Source: Cephalopachus bancanus
Lineage: Eukaryota > Chordata > Mammalia > Primates > Tarsiidae
Direction of reading: 5' to 3'
Assembly: GCA_027257055.1 (NCBI GenBank)
Contig: JAPVLO010000207.1
Coordinates: 248,001 to 312,000, forward strand
Length of the DNA stretch: 64,000 nt
Of this stretch, positions 32,131-45,014 are shown piece by piece. Position 1 is the stretch's first letter; the number at the start of each line of letters is the position of its first letter. Under the pieces are notes generated by a model. The model saw only the letters and a list, made by a program, of their open reading frames with translations. It did no database searches and was not told the DNA's origin. A program made the position numbers and the translations under genes.

Positions 32131-33775
32131 AGGGCAAGAAAGTGACGGTATATAAAAAAAGGCAGAGTAGGGAAGAAAATACTTTGGAGATGAATACTAG
32201 GATGATCTGGGTAGCCCTCCCTCCTGTATGCCAAGCCACTAAAACCCCTGCCCCAGACTGTCACATTTAGACCTTCATCTTGGTGCCTAAAAACTGTGGA
32301 TGCAGAGATGAATGAAATGGTTTCTCACAGTGAACTTTTTAGAGGAGAGGGGAAAGGGACCACAGACAGACAATATGAATCCCTCTCTGAGAAGGAATTG
32401 AAAGCTTTAGTAAATAATTAGGACATCGGTATCAGACATTGATTACCTCCAAGATTCAGTCAGTATTTCTGCCTATTCTGTTATATCTGCTAAGGACTCA
32501 AGTAGCTGGGAACAGTGGTAGGGAAAGCAGATGAAAAACCCCAGAGCAAGGCCAGAATAAAAGGGAGTAAGCTGGGTAGAATCAATTGGTGGAAAGGCCT
32601 GCTTAAAGAAACCTTTTTGGTATGAAAGTAGAGAATGAAACTTGTAAGGAATTGAGATCTTCAGTTCTGTCCTGGCATGAAGAAAGAGGCAGGGCAAGAG
32701 CTGGTAGTTTTAAAGGTAACATTTTACAACTGCCCAGTGTTTCCTGATCTCTCTCAAAGGATGGGGAGATTACAGCTTTTTTTTTTTTTAAGCTTTTTGG
32801 TTAGGGTGTCAGCTTAGGCACACAGGTAGGTGTCTGAATAGAATCTCCAGTTGATTTTGGTCATAGAAGTGCTTGGACAGGCCAGAAAAATAGCTAGCTG
32901 TGAGTATCCCTTTAAGATATTCCCAAGTCTACCCTAGATTCACAGCAGTAGCACTCAGGGTGTTTATTGGATCCCACTTTGAACCTTGCCAAGTACCACC
33001 AACTACTTTGTCTGGTGTTCAGCAACTACCCTTACCAAACAACTATTTGGAACTCTGAATGACTATGGCTCCACATTAGCTCTCTAAAGACTAGGAACTT
33101 GGTGACCCTCATTTACACAACTAGACAGCTGTACTATAGTCGGTTGTCACTGGGTCACTCTCCTGGCCTCCTTCCTATCAGCCTCTATAAAGGAAGCTAG
33201 CTGGAAAACTAAGCACAGCCACAATTGGGAAGCTACATCTGAAGCTCAGCAGGGATGATCTCAGGATTACCAGCCTTCATCACCCACTCTAGCAACATCC
33301 CATTATCTTACCTAGAGGGGACTTGCACCTTTCCACTGAGGCCTCTTCACACTCCTCCCCTACCTATCACGGCAGTGCTTTGGCCTGCTTCCTATCCTAG
33401 TACTGAGCTGAAATATTTCACCCTTTACTCCTCTACTTGAAAGTCTTACTCTGAGCTTTGATTTTTAGCCACAGTGAGGCATGTTGAACGTTCCTTCTGG
33501 TTTATCCTTATTTGGATTCCTTATGGACCAAGTGAGGCCAGGAACTCTCAGGTTCTGGAAAGATGCAACTAATTCTGGTTCTTTGAGTTCAGGGTTATAA
33601 GGCATTAGGGTAATGATTAGATAGCCATTAGTAGTCCTTCTGGTCTCTGAAGATCAGTCAGTGATTTTAGTTTTGGGATAGAAATAGTTGGAGTAAACTG
33701 AGCTTAGTATATTATAATCTCAAGTCATTTGAATTTTCCAACCAAATAACTATGTTTTAAAACCCAGGCTTGAGG

Positions 33776-34044
33776 CTGGGTGTGGTGGCTCAGCACTTTG
33801 GGAGGTGGAGGTGAGTAGATTCACTGAGCCCAGGGGTTCAAGACCAACTTGGTGAGACTTCGTCTCTACAATAAATTAAAAAAATTATCCAGGCATGGTG
33901 GCACATTCCTGTATTTTCAGCTACTTGGAAGGCTGAGGCAGAAGGAACGCCTTAGCCCAGCAGGTCAAGGCGGCGGTAGATGTGACTATGCCACTGCCAT
34001 TTAGCAACAGGAGTGAGACTCCAACTAAAAAAAAAAAAAAAAAT
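33776..34044 (+). mobile_element. Alu, lemur type, in NRIP3 3'UTR
   Basis: Sense Alu with small deletions in the head, ending 'gagactccaact' plus A17. If the distal poly(A) site is used, the mature NRIP3 mRNA carries this Alu. Confidence 0.88.
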
Positions 34045-34674
34045 AAGACTTGATAGAGGCACCTAAAAATGTCTTAAAATAATTATGGGATGTCTTGAGC
34101 TTCATTAATCTTTAAATGCTGCCAAGTCCACATCTCCTTGATGTGCGTGCTGGCACGCTGGGTCTACTTTTCTGGGCTGGCAAGGTAAGAAAGTGAGGCC
34201 AGTTTTTCCCAGAGTCCTAGAAAATTCTGGTTCCTGAGACTGAGGACATGAGAGAAAGGGTGTCTACCTAGGTCATAGTTCTGAATAATGGCAGTAGCAT
34301 GAAGTCCCAAACCTATCTTATTCCTTATTAGATGTCCATCTCAAATACAGGGAGTTTGGGAAATATTGTTTTTATCATTGGGTATTTCTATGCCTGACTC
34401 ATTTGAGAAACTAATGTTTTCTGACTTTTCTATTTCCTTGCCCTGCACAGTCCCCACCTGGTAGTTTTCTGTTTCTTAGCTCAAAGTGTTTATAGAATGG
34501 ATTGCCTGGTATGTCAGCTGCCCTCACTCTTGAGTAATAGAAATATTTTTCTAGGCTGGGCCATGGAGGAGACGAACTGGATTCCTCCTCCTTCTGTTGC
34601 CAGGCCTCTCTGCATTGGCACTTTATCTTCTCAGCGTTTCTGGCTGTGTTGAGTTTATTTGTGAGACTGTGAAC

Positions 34675-34680
34675 AATAAA
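34675..34680 (+). terminator. Probable main polyadenylation signal of NRIP3
   Basis: Canonical AATAAA followed 17-32 bases later by a GT-rich stretch (TCTGTGTGCTTGTCTG at 34697-34712), the usual downstream element. It is the best-formed signal between the stop codon and the next gene. Confidence 0.65.
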
Positions 34681-34839
34681 GTGAAATCTTCTCCTCTGTG
34701 TGCTTGTCTGACAAAGTCTTTGTGCCAGGGCCCCAACCTGGAAGGTTGGGGAGCTCAAGTACAGCCTAATTGCATGAGTATTTCTCTCCTAGGGTCTTCT
34801 GAACAAAAGTCTTTGTGGCCTTTGGTTCCTCCATCGTTA

Positions 34840-35010
34840 CTAGCCCTTCGACCCTCTTACTGGTTGTATGTCCTTGGGCAAATTAGTAAACCTCACTGAG
34901 CCTGGTTTTGTAATCTACAAAGTAGAAGTAATAATAGTATTTGCCTCATAGTGTCAAATGAGTTATCCATGTACAGTTGTTAGCATATAGCATTCACTCA
35001 AAGTTTTATA
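34840..35010 (+). mobile_element. MIR SINE
   Basis: 'tgtatgtccttgggcaaatt', 'cctcactgagcctggttttg' and 'gtcaaatgagttatccatgt' follow the MIR order. Confidence 0.75.
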
Positions 35011-38000
35011 TATGAGAACAATCTTTTATGGTGGGTCAGGCAGCAGTGTTTGAGAGAACCCTTAATTCTAGAAAAGGAAATATTTATTAGTTCAAACAAA
35101 TAGGAGAGGTTTGGGAAGGGAAAGGGTTGATGAACCTTAATATACAATTAAAGTCATTGTCTAAATGACATTTCAAATAAGTACATTTTATAGATGACAG
35201 GAACTTACCTTTTAAGTGTTAACATTTTTAATATCTAAGCAATGTGGTTAAAATAGTCAAACAACATGCTTTCACACTGACAATGGTTACCACCATTTAG
35301 AATCATGTTTCTACTACTACTCAGAAGATACTTCCATTTTAGCTTAAAAGGTTTCTGTTTTATTTTGGTCAATTTATTCTAATTATAAATAATGCCAAAT
35401 GGTTTACCTCACATGGTCCTTAAGCAATAAGTGGCAGAATCAATATTCATAATCATCTCAAAAGAATAAACCAAAATTTAGCTTTAACAGTTAAAAATAT
35501 ATATTCTGACCTTCATTTAAAAAATATATTGCATAGTGAGGGAGAACTGATTTAACAGAAGTTCATGTGAAGGTGAATTGATGTTTTAGTTAATTACATA
35601 TTATATTTAGAAATATTAAGGACTCTATGTATAGGAGATGTCATTTGTAAGACGAGGACAGGTATACAATTTGTGGAGCATTCAGAAGAGGGCAATGGTA
35701 ACATGATTATTGTCTTCAGAGCTGCCGTGTTTCTTTCTGGTACCAGAAACACAAGCATTTCCAATAGGTGGAGGTAGCAGAGAGGCATATCCTGACTCAA
35801 TTGGAGGAAAGTGCCTACTGCAAACCAGGGACTATGCTAACCCCTGCAAAGACAGTAGTATTGTTCACAATTTTGCAGAATAGAAAGCTAAGGCTTAGAG
35901 TAGTATGCTACAACTATTGAGCACAATTAAGTGAAATGTCTCTAAGTTCTCTTTCACTGGAAGTGAAAGATGGGATAATTATTTCCTATCAATGTTATAA
36001 AAGAGATTTCTGCATTGGGTGAAAGGGTAGATAAGGAGACTTCCAAGGTAATTTCTAATGCCAAAATTCTTTGATTTTAGGACATCTTTATTACATTGTA
36101 TTGTGAGTCAAATGTAGCTTCTCATTAATTCATGCCATCACTTTGAACATAGACTCATGAAATTGGACTGAAATTACGAGCTTGTTATGCAGCTTTGTAG
36201 AGCTGCAGGCGGCTGATCTCAAGAAATTACAGAGAATTAAAGCAGAGACAAACTCGTTTGTGTTTTATAGTCTGTGTGTGTCAGCAACTGCTTCAGCTTC
36301 TATTATCAGTGCATGCTGTCTTATTTTATACTCACCTGTCAGGCAAATAACCTACTGGAGACTATTTCTCACATGGTGTCAAGCACATGGACATTGTGAC
36401 AACTGTTTTCTCAGAGACCTTTGTATTAAAGGGTTTGGTATGTTCTGAAAGACCACGGCTGCCAGCTGTCTGACCAGAATGGACAAAAAGCTGGGTCTTA
36501 ATCTGCTTTTAGATAGTGACTTGTCCAAAGGTTCTAACAGGGGTATAGGCCTTGTTTTTTCTTTCCAGAAGCTCTTCCATATTCTTTCCTGGACCTATGC
36601 CCCTTCCAGCAAATCTCAGCCACCATAATAATCAGAGAGAGGATTTCAATCCTGGCATTGTTTTTGCTGAAGCCAGAGTAGCTCCACAATTTGTAGTTAA
36701 TACAGAAAATCTAACTCTCCAGGGAACCCAGATTCCCTAATGTTGACATACTCAAACGCTTCCAGTTACCTTAAACAAGAAAAGTAGGTTGGGAGGCGTA
36801 AGTATAATTTATCTAGTAGAAGTACTTGTGTTTGCCAGGGGAGCGACTTGAAGGGCAATGGGAGTAGGGGCATATTCTGTACTGTGAGCCCAGATAACAA
36901 GAATTTAACTCTGCTTTCATCAGTTAGCAAACTAATCTGAGGGTGCTGTTGCAAAATGCTGGACTTCTTGGATACACTGGATGACCTTATACTTCCAGGG
37001 ATGTGTCACCATAGTGATGAGTTACTCTCATCTTACTTATTCTGAAAATGGGTAAGGACATGAGAATTTGATTGGTGCTAGGACTGACCTTATGAGGAAA
37101 CAATTACCCTGTTTTCGCTATATGAATGGGAACTGTTCCAGTGTCTGGGGAATGGCAGTTGGGAGGAGGATCCAGCTGTGTAAGCACCATAGAGAGAGAA
37201 TTTTAGAAATGACAAGCTTCAGTATCAACAGATAGAGGAAGGGAAGGACAGGAATTGAAAAGAATGACATTGAAGAGAAGAAAAAATGGGGTGGGAATCC
37301 CAGAACCAGCCCAGGTTGGTTCCAAGGGATTCAGATCTGTTTGTGTATGCTAGTAGCCTGGAGTCTGTGTGTTTGGGGGACTGAGAAGCATTTTGGGAAG
37401 AGTGAGCCAGTTGGACATGCCTGACCCCTTAACAGAACTCCTGTTGACAACTTCTTTTTAAATAATAGTGGACTGAAAACATAACTCCTTCCTGAAACCT
37501 CACTGAAATGACAGTAAAGGAATGTTAAATGTTATATACCCACAAGAACAAAGAAAATGGGAAAATGTAAACAGCTTTTGGGCAATGTCTACAAAAATCT
37601 TTGAGGCTGGAATGCAAAAAGCAACAACTGATTAAGTAGACTAGAGAAAGTGGAAATCTGGCACAAGGGGTGGAGGGTGTCATTAGCAATAATCAAGCAC
37701 ATTTGTGCCACAGAACCTAGAAAAAGGCTTAGGAGTGAGAGGCATCAGTTACCCGGAAAGCAAAAGGTAGTGGGTAGAGGGCTAAAAACCAGATGGTTAC
37801 TTGAAAGACTATAAGGTAGTCCTGAGATCCTCACCACTCATTCATGCCTTCATTCATCTCCCAGAGAAGACAGACTATTTGGAGCCACCAAGAACAACCG
37901 GGAGCTGAGGGAACACATTCTACTGAAAATGGGAATTTAAAGTTCTGCCTCCTGAAGAGTCTGAAACCTCTTTCTCTGGCTTGGATCCCAGAACTCTGAA

Positions 38001-38852
38001 ACTTGGCTGTTATCTTCGGACACTCTTTCACTGCAGCCCTCTCAAAGTGGTTTTTTCTCCCACAGTCCCCCTATTACTAGTTCTAGAGATGGAGTAGATG
38101 CTCTCCTCGTTCTTCTGCTTCCAGACATGTCTCCTATCTTCCCTTAAACTCCCAGCTTTGAGTCTCATGCCATCAAATTATTTTACTTCCCTTCATTACT
38201 GCTATCATGTACAAAATCTACAAACCCGTGGGTCATTCCCCTCATTTCTCAGTAAGTTTAGCTCTTGGCTCATTTCAATTCCCCCAGCACTACTGCTGAT
38301 TAATTCTTGGCAATTTAATTACATACATGGATAATTCTTTCAACACCCTAACTTGTAGTTTCCTTGAATACTAGTTTTTCACTGATCTTATCCTCTACCA
38401 TTCTTACCCATTCACTCCCATGGTGATACCTTAGATCTTGTTATTTATTACCAAAACGGTAACCCCTCCATAATCTCAGGCTCACATATCTCAGTGTCTG
38501 GTCACCTCTATTTTTAAGACATCTAGTAACTTAAGTGGTTTCTTCGACTACCACGTTTTGTTTCTAACCTCCAAGTTCCTCCCCCTTCCTTCACAATCAA
38601 CTTAAATCCCAGGGTCAGTCATTATAATCATTCACTCACACATACTTTTAACTCAATGTAGGCTTCTTTTTGTCACACTCACTTCACAAAACCACAACTT
38701 TAAAGCCAGCTCTTTGCCTACTCCATACCTACACCTGTATAGCAACCATGCTGACAGGTCTCGCTTTAAATTCATGTCCTTAACCCTCAGGCCCTTAATA
38801 CTGCCTGCTAATCATATTTCCCTAGTCCATTCACCTTTCCATTCTCTTAGAT
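35011..38852. other. Intergenic NRIP3-TMEM9B, mostly nothing recognised
   Basis: About 3.8 kb without Alu copies. A reverse MIR remnant lies near 35790-35900. From about 38040 to 38850 the strand is C/T-rich and looks like an old repeat, not identified. No exon found. Confidence 0.45.
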
Positions 38853-39362
38853 CAGGGGTCAGCCAAATTTGTCTGTAAAGGGCCAGATAAATATTTTTGG
38901 CTTTGTAGGTCATAGTCTCTTTTGTTACTATTCAACTCCACCATTGAAGCATGAAAGTAGCCATATACTCTTTACATGTCACAATATTGTGTCATCTTTC
39001 GACTTTTTTTCCAACCTTTCTTTTGTGTCAGAATCCTACTCTGTCACTTAGGCTGGAGTGCAGTGGCAACTCGTGGCCACCACAGCCTCAACCTGCTGGA
39101 CTCAGGCGATCCACTTCAGCCTTCCAAGTAGCTGGAACTACAGACACACACCACCACGCCTGGCTAATTTTTTGATTTATTGTAGAGACGAAGTCTTGCC
39201 AAGTTGCCCAGGCTGGTCTCGAACCCATAAGCTCAGGCAATCCTCTCACCTCGGCCTCCCAAAGTGCTGGGATTACTTTCCCCAATCATTTAAAAGCATA
39301 AAAAGTATCCTTAGCTTATGGCCTGCACAAAAACAGAATTTGGCTGTAGGTGATAGTTGGCT
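38853..39362 (+). mobile_element. hAT-Charlie-type fossil split by an Alu
   Basis: Starts 'atcaggggtcagccaaattt', continues 'gtaaagggccagataaat', and after the Alu resumes 'gcataaaaagtatccttagc' and 'acaaaaacagaatttggc'. Same general family as 17185-17420. Confidence 0.7.
39012..39278 (-). mobile_element. Alu inside the hAT fossil, 5'-truncated
   Basis: Antisense Alu lacking the last 20-30 bases of its head (stops at GGGATTAC), inserted in the hAT copy. Confidence 0.85.
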
Positions 39363-39579
39363 GTGTCATGTCCTAAATTATTTCACACCTTTTCTCTTCA
39401 AACCTTCCACACCTCCTTCCCCATTCTCTCAGATGATGACCTTGCTTTCCACTTCATTCATGAAGTAAGCAGAACCTCCACCACTACCACATACCCTTTC
39501 CTCAGCATCTGCATAAATATAACTTTTCCTTTTGTTGCAGTGTTACCTAGCACAGTACCTAAATACTGTGTAACTTATT

Positions 39580-39710
39580 ATCTCCTTCACTAAAATGTTC
39601 CAGAAGGGCAGAAAGTTTTATCCATTTTGTTCATCAATATATACCCAGTACCTGAAACAGTGTTTGGCACATAGTAAGTGCTCAACAAATATTTGGATGA
39701 ATGAGCACTA
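39580..39710 (+). mobile_element. L2 LINE 3' end
   Basis: Classic L2 tail: 'cagaagggcagaaag', 'cagtgtttggcacatagtaa' and 'gtgctcaacaaatatttgg', with GATGAATGA. Confidence 0.85.
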
Positions 39711-40073
39711 TCAGACCAGCAGGCAAAAGTTCAGAGAATTTTACTCCAGAGAAATTTACGTCCCTTTCTAAGAGAAAAGACCTACCTGTCATGACAATTG
39801 GAGATCTCCTTGATCAACCCAAGAGGTACTTTTTCAAATTTCTTTGAAAAAACACCCACAATAAAAACAAGTTCCCATTTTATAAGACCCCATACATAAT
39901 ATGTACATATGATGTGTGTGTGTAAGAAACCAAAGTTTCACAAAGGGGTTTTTTTTTTTTTAATGTGTGGTGTACTCTAAGGTAGTGTTTTCTGTTCTGT
40001 TATTTGGGGGAAAGGGTACTGATTGGTTTCACAAACTCCTAATGGGTTTGCAACCAGAAATTTGAAAAACAGG
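39711..40073. other. Intergenic, nothing recognised
   Basis: No gene. A T run at 39949-39961 and short TG repeats near 39913-39922. Confidence 0.5.
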
Positions 40074-40378
40074 CCAGGGCCAGGTGTGGTGGCTCTTGCC
40101 TGTAATCCCGGCACTTTGGATGGCTCAAGCAGGAGGATTGCTTGAGCCTAGGAGTTCAAGACCAGCCTGGGCAACATGGCGAGATCCCATCTACAAAAAT
40201 TCAAAAAATGAGCTGAGTGTGATGGCATACACCTGTAGTCCCAGCTACTCGGGAAGCTGAGGTAGAAGTATTGCCTGAGCCCAGGAAGTTGAGGCTTTGT
40301 AGTAAGCCATGATTGTGGCACTGCATCACAGCCTGGATGACACAGTGAGACCCTGACTCAAAAAAGAAAAAGAAAAAT
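40074..40378 (+). mobile_element. Alu, older
   Basis: Full-length diverged Alu (GGCCAGGTGTGGTGGCT to 'gaccctgactc' plus A/G tail). Confidence 0.87.
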
Positions 40379-40669
40379 ATCACAGTACATCCTACTAATT
40401 ACAAGCCTGGACTGTGTATACAGAGCTTTCAAACAGCTTCAAATGCCTCATTCTTACATATGAATTGATAGCCAAGGATCTCCAGACTTTTAAGAAAAAC
40501 TTCCAACACGCAAGACAGAAACAAGGAGTTAAAAATTCAACACATAATTCAAGAAGTCAAAGAAAATATTAGAAATATTCTTAGAGAAATAAGATATTGC
40601 ATCCACCAAATGGAACAGAATGCTGTTTAAAAAGAGGAACAGGATGGTGGCTGGACAAGAAAGTGTTGC

Positions 40670-41100
40670 CCTGGAGGACATTATGCTAAGTGAATAAGTC
40701 AGGCACAGAAAGACAAATATCAAATGATCCCACTTAAATATGGAAACTAAAACAGACTCATAAAATTCAGAGAGTAGAGAGGCAGCTACCAGAGGGCAAG
40801 GAGTGGGAATGTTTAGGTAAATGGGGAGATGTTGGTCAAAGAACACAAAGTTTCAGTTAGACAAGAGGAAGAAGTTTTTGTGATGTACAATGCACAGCAT
40901 GGCTAATAGTGTATTACATATTTCAAAACTGCTAAGAGTAAATTTCAAATATTCTCACCACAAAAAAAGTATAAGGTCATCTATACATTAATTAGCTTGA
41001 TTTACTCTTTACCCACTGTATACATATAACATCATTTTGTACCCCATAAATATATACAATTAATCTGCCAATTTACAATAAAATTTCTAAAATAATTTTT
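40670..41100 (+). mobile_element. L1 3'UTR fragment (L1MA/MB-like)
   Basis: 'gctaagtgaataagtcaggc', 'ggggagatgttggtcaaag' and 'accccataaatatatacaat' are typical of L1M 3' ends. No coding part. Confidence 0.8.
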
Positions 41101-41609
41101 TCAATTAAAAGGGGATTGACAAGGAAGTGCTCCAGTAAACTTAAAACATGAAAACAGAAACTTTAAACTTCAAAAGAGTTGGAGGTGGAAATCTTTCAGA
41201 AAAACAAAGAGGTGGACAAGAGGGAAGACAGAATCAAGTTTGTCCCAGGACAAAAGCCATGCCGTAGGCTTAGAGAACAACTAGTCCAGAGTGAAGAAGG
41301 ATAATGGACTCCTGGAACATTGTCTCCAACTTAAAAATTAAACTGATAGGCCACCTGATGTGTTTGAATGTTTTGAGAGGAGAGTTTGGGACAAATAAAT
41401 CATAGATAGAATGCTGGAACAGAATGCTGTTCTCAATGAATGTTAGGTACTTCATAAAGTTTGCATGGAGAAAGAAGCAATGATTAAGTTCAATCAAAAG
41501 AAAGAAATGTAATCATATTGTGCTAATTGCATCAATTATGAATAATATATACCTTTATAATAATATAATGAAAAGTGATTTACCTAAATAGGGCAATATA
41601 GATATATTT
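41101..41609. other. Intergenic, nothing recognised
   Basis: AT-rich DNA; may be an old transposon but I cannot name it. Confidence 0.4.
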
Positions 41610-41889
41610 TGTTTGTTTGTTTTTAGTTGAAGACTCACTCTGTCACCGAGGCATGAGCAGTGGCATGCTCATGGCCACCCCAGCATCTACCTGCTGGGCT
41701 CTGGTGATCCTTCCACCTCAGCCTTCCAAGTAGCTGGAACTATAGGTGTGCGCCACTGCGCCTGGCTAATTTTTGATTTATTATTATAGAGACGAGGTCT
41801 CACGAAGCTGCCCGGGCTGGTCTTGAACCAGTAGTCTCAGGCAGTTCACTCGCCTTGGCCTCCCAAAGTGCTGGGCCACCGAGCCCGGC
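41610..41889 (-). mobile_element. Alu with perfect target-site duplication
   Basis: Antisense Alu flanked by AATATAGATATATT on both sides, with a (GTTT)n tail. The head lacks about 15 bases before the CCGAGCCCGGC end. Confidence 0.9.
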
Positions 41890-42197
41890 TAATATAGATA
41901 TATTGAGGGTGGAGGACGGAGACATAATACATGTGTTTATGGGAAGACTTTAGAGTATAAAATGCATCTTATTTCCTTTAATGAAGTAAAATAATGGCCC
42001 AAACTGAAAAATTAAGAAATAGTAATATAAGCATGCTATGTAGAAATATGGAGATAAATACCAGAAGAGATTGCTAAGAGATTAAAAAAAAAAAGGTTAT
42101 GTCTGGGGAGGAGAAAATGAGAGTGTTGAGGGCTAAGACAAGGTCTGCTGTTTTTCAATATAAGCCTAGTGATACTATTTGATTTTTTATTTTTATT

Positions 42198-42498
42198 TTT
42201 AATTTTTATTTTATTTATTTTTTGAGTTGGAGTCTCACTCTGTCGCCCAGACTGGAGTGCAGTGGTCGCTCCCGGCCACCACAGCCTCGCCTGCTGGGCT
42301 CCGGCGATCCTTCCGCCTCAGCCTTCCAAGTAGCCGGAATTACGGGCAGGCGCTACCACAGCCCAGCTGATTTTCTGATTTATTGTCGAGATGAGGTCTC
42401 GCTGCCCAGGCGGGTCTCGAACCCGCGGGCTCAGGCAATCCACTCACCTCAGCCTCCCAAAGGCGTGGGATTACAGGCTGAGCCTCCGAGCCCGGCTT
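42198..42498 (-). mobile_element. Alu, young lemur subfamily, left arm of an inverted pair
   Basis: Antisense Alu with the subfamily deletion (GTCTCGCTGCCCAGGCGGG), 'ggaattacgg' and 'cagctgatt'. It faces the copy at 42639 head to head. Confidence 0.93.
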
Positions 42499-42638
42499 GA
42501 GTTTTTTAAAAAATTGATAAAAATAGAAATGAATAGGTTTAGTGTAGTATTTCATTTATTTTAAAATCTTAATAGTCAGAGAGGAGATTGTTTTCATGAA
42601 GTATTCTAAGATACTGGGAAACCAATAATACCGATATA

Positions 42639-42935
42639 GCCGGGCTCGGTGGCTCAGCCTGTAATCCCGCGCCTTTGGGAGGCTGAGGTGAGTGGATTGC
42701 CTGAGCCCGCGGGTTCGAGACCCGCCTGGGCAGCAAGACCTCATCTCTACAATAAATCAAAAAATCAGCCAGGCGTGGTAGCGCATGCCTATAATTCCGG
42801 CTACTTGGAAGGCTGAGGTGGAAGGATCGCTGGAGCCCAGCAGGTCGAGGTTGCGGTGGCCGGGAGCAGCCACTGCACGCCAGTCTGGGTGACAGAGTGA
42901 GACTCCAACTCAAAAATAAAATAAAATTAAAAATA
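42639..42935 (+). mobile_element. Alu, young lemur subfamily, right arm of an inverted pair
   Basis: Sense Alu of the same subfamily ('ctgggcagcaagacctc', 'ataattccggctac'), flanked by ATACCGATATA / ATACCAATATA. About 90% identical by eye to the inverted partner 140 bases away. Confidence 0.93.
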
Positions 42936-44076
42936 CCAATATAATACCTCTAAAACTAAAAATCCTCCCCAGTTTGGTACTAAACTGTGTTTTGTTACTT
43001 CAGGGACTCTAGTAACTTGTCGGCAGCTTTGGCACCAGCAGCTCTAGGAACAGAGAAGTAGTATTCTGGCCCCATACACTGTTGTTACCATGGTGAACAC
43101 CAGCAAGTGATGGCACAGTGCATTTCGGTGGCTTTACAGGCAGCAATGGGCTGAGAATCTTACTAAAGGAAGCTGAGTAGAAAACAGCATCCTAGCAGAT
43201 GCAACAATAAAGAAGAGGGCTCATAAAAGACATCTCCAGAGTGTGCACAGAAATAACTTTGGAAGGACTTCTGCTGAGTGTGAGGGTGTACTCGGCCATA
43301 ACCACTGGAGATGCAATCCAAGAAAAATCATCAATGTTGTGCATGACTCCATTTGTTCTTCTGGATTAGTGTGGCCTGGGCAAGTACTGAGCAGATGAGA
43401 AAGGATGAGGTAGAGGAATAAGAAAGGCATCCAGAGAACTATTTGATCACTGGAGGGGAAAAGGAAGGGGCGCTGCAGACAACTGGCAAAGTTTCAGTCC
43501 CAGATACATAAATTGTCACTTTTGCTTCCTAACCTCCTGACTTCCACACTTACAGAAGACTCCTTTTCCTTTTCTAACCACCGCCCACCAGGGAATTTTT
43601 CAGGCCTTACAAAGAAGTAAGGCCAGGTGGGAGGATACCCATGGACCTGTGTCACTATTTAAAAGGAAGGAAATAGAGAAACCTAGTTATAAAGGAGCAA
43701 GAAAAAGGTGAAGAGTGGGTACTGACCAAAGCCGGTGATCTGAAGGTCTAGGAAAACCCAAGGTCAGAAATTTTTTCTCCCCTGCCTACTATGGTGCCCC
43801 GATCCCACAACTTGCACTTCCTGGGGCATCTCAGCACCACCGTTCACAGTCAGAAATGAATCAAATAAGGAGTCAAGTAGGTACCTGACACTTTTCTTTG
43901 AGACTGACCAGAGGTGCCTCGCCTGTTCCTCTTTTCCCTCTCCCTGGTCCTCACAAGCATAATGTTGTTTTGATCTCAGTCTCCAGGTATAAAGATAACA
44001 ATGTCCATACCCTCAAAGAGCTCAAAATATTTTGGTGGAGGCTGGGAGTATAAAGGCAGATATGAAAGCATCATTT
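42936..44076. other. Intergenic, nothing recognised
   Basis: About 1.1 kb of non-repetitive-looking DNA, moderate G+C. It would lie within the span of a human-like TMEM9B-AS1 transcript, but no exon can be defined from sequence. Confidence 0.4.
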
Positions 44077-44378
44077 TGACTGGGCATGGTGGCTCACGCC
44101 TGTAATCCTAGCACTTTGGGAGGCTGAGGCGGGAGGACTGCTTGAGCCCAGAAGTTTGAGACCAGCCCTGGACAATATAGCGAGACCTCATCTCTACAGA
44201 AAACCCAAAAATTAGCTAGGTACGGTGGTGCACATTTATAGTCCCAGCGACTCAGGTGGCTGAGATAGAAGGATCACCTGAGCCCAGGAGGTTGAGGCTG
44301 TGGTGTGACATGACTGTGCCACCGCACTCCAGCCTGGGTGACAAAGTGAGACCTGACTCGAAAAAAAGAAAAGAAAGA
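44077..44378 (+). mobile_element. Alu
   Basis: Full-length sense Alu ('gactgggcatggtggctc' to 'gacctgactcg' plus A/G tail). Confidence 0.88.
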
Positions 44379-44569
44379 TAATTTTATCATAGTGGGGTAA
44401 GTTAAAAAGAGACCTATACAAACACAAACACTTAAATCAGGGAAGGCGCTCTGACTTAGAAGACCCTGCCCTAAAGAAAAAGTAAGAGTTATTTTTATAC
44501 AAGCAGGGCAGAATACAAGGGACTGACTCCCCCACTTCTAAGTCACCTGAAATTACATTCATTTTTTAA

Positions 44570-44711
44570 AAAATAATTGTATTTATGTATTTATTTGTTT
44601 TTAGAGACAGGGTCTTGCAATGTTGCCCAGGCTGGACTTTAACTGCTGAGCTCAAGTGATTTTCCTGCCTCAGCCTCCTGAGTAGGATGGTATAATCCTC
44701 CGTGCCTGGCA
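44570..44711 (-). mobile_element. Old Alu fragment or monomer
   Basis: 'agagacagggtcttgcaatg' to 'ctccgtgcctggc', about 140 bases, one arm only, diverged. Confidence 0.7.
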
Positions 44712-44716
44712 AGAAT

Positions 44717-45014
44717 AACTTTATTTTTTTATTGAGTCAGAGTCTCACTGTCATCCAGGCTAGAGTACAGTGGCATGCTCATGGCCACCACAGCTTCGAC
44801 CTGCTGAGCTAAGGCGATCCTTCTGCCTCAGCCTTCCAAGTAGCTGAAATCACAAGCATGTGCCACCATGCCAAGCTAAGTTTTTTGATTTATTGTAGAG
44901 ACGAGGTCTCACCATGTTGCCCAGGCTGGTCTTGAACCCATGAACTCAGGCAATCCTTTCGCTTCCAACTCCCAAAGTGTTAGGATTACAGGCATAAGCC
45001 ACTGCGCCTAGCCT
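44717..45014 (-). mobile_element. Alu
   Basis: Full-length antisense Alu directly after the old fragment, ending GCCACTGCGCCTAGCC. Confidence 0.88.

Larger units (their letters stand above)
31470..34705 (+). other. NRIP3: NRIP3 3'UTR (inferred)
   Basis: From the stop codon to just past the AATAAA at 34675-34680 there is no intron signal I would trust. The length agrees with the roughly 3.5-kb NRIP3 transcript known in human, allowing for one inserted Alu. The region holds an old MIR3-like SINE at about 31955-32130, unique sequence, and a + strand lemur-type Alu at 33776-34044. An earlier AATAAA at 31840 could give a 0.4-kb short form. Confidence 0.6.
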
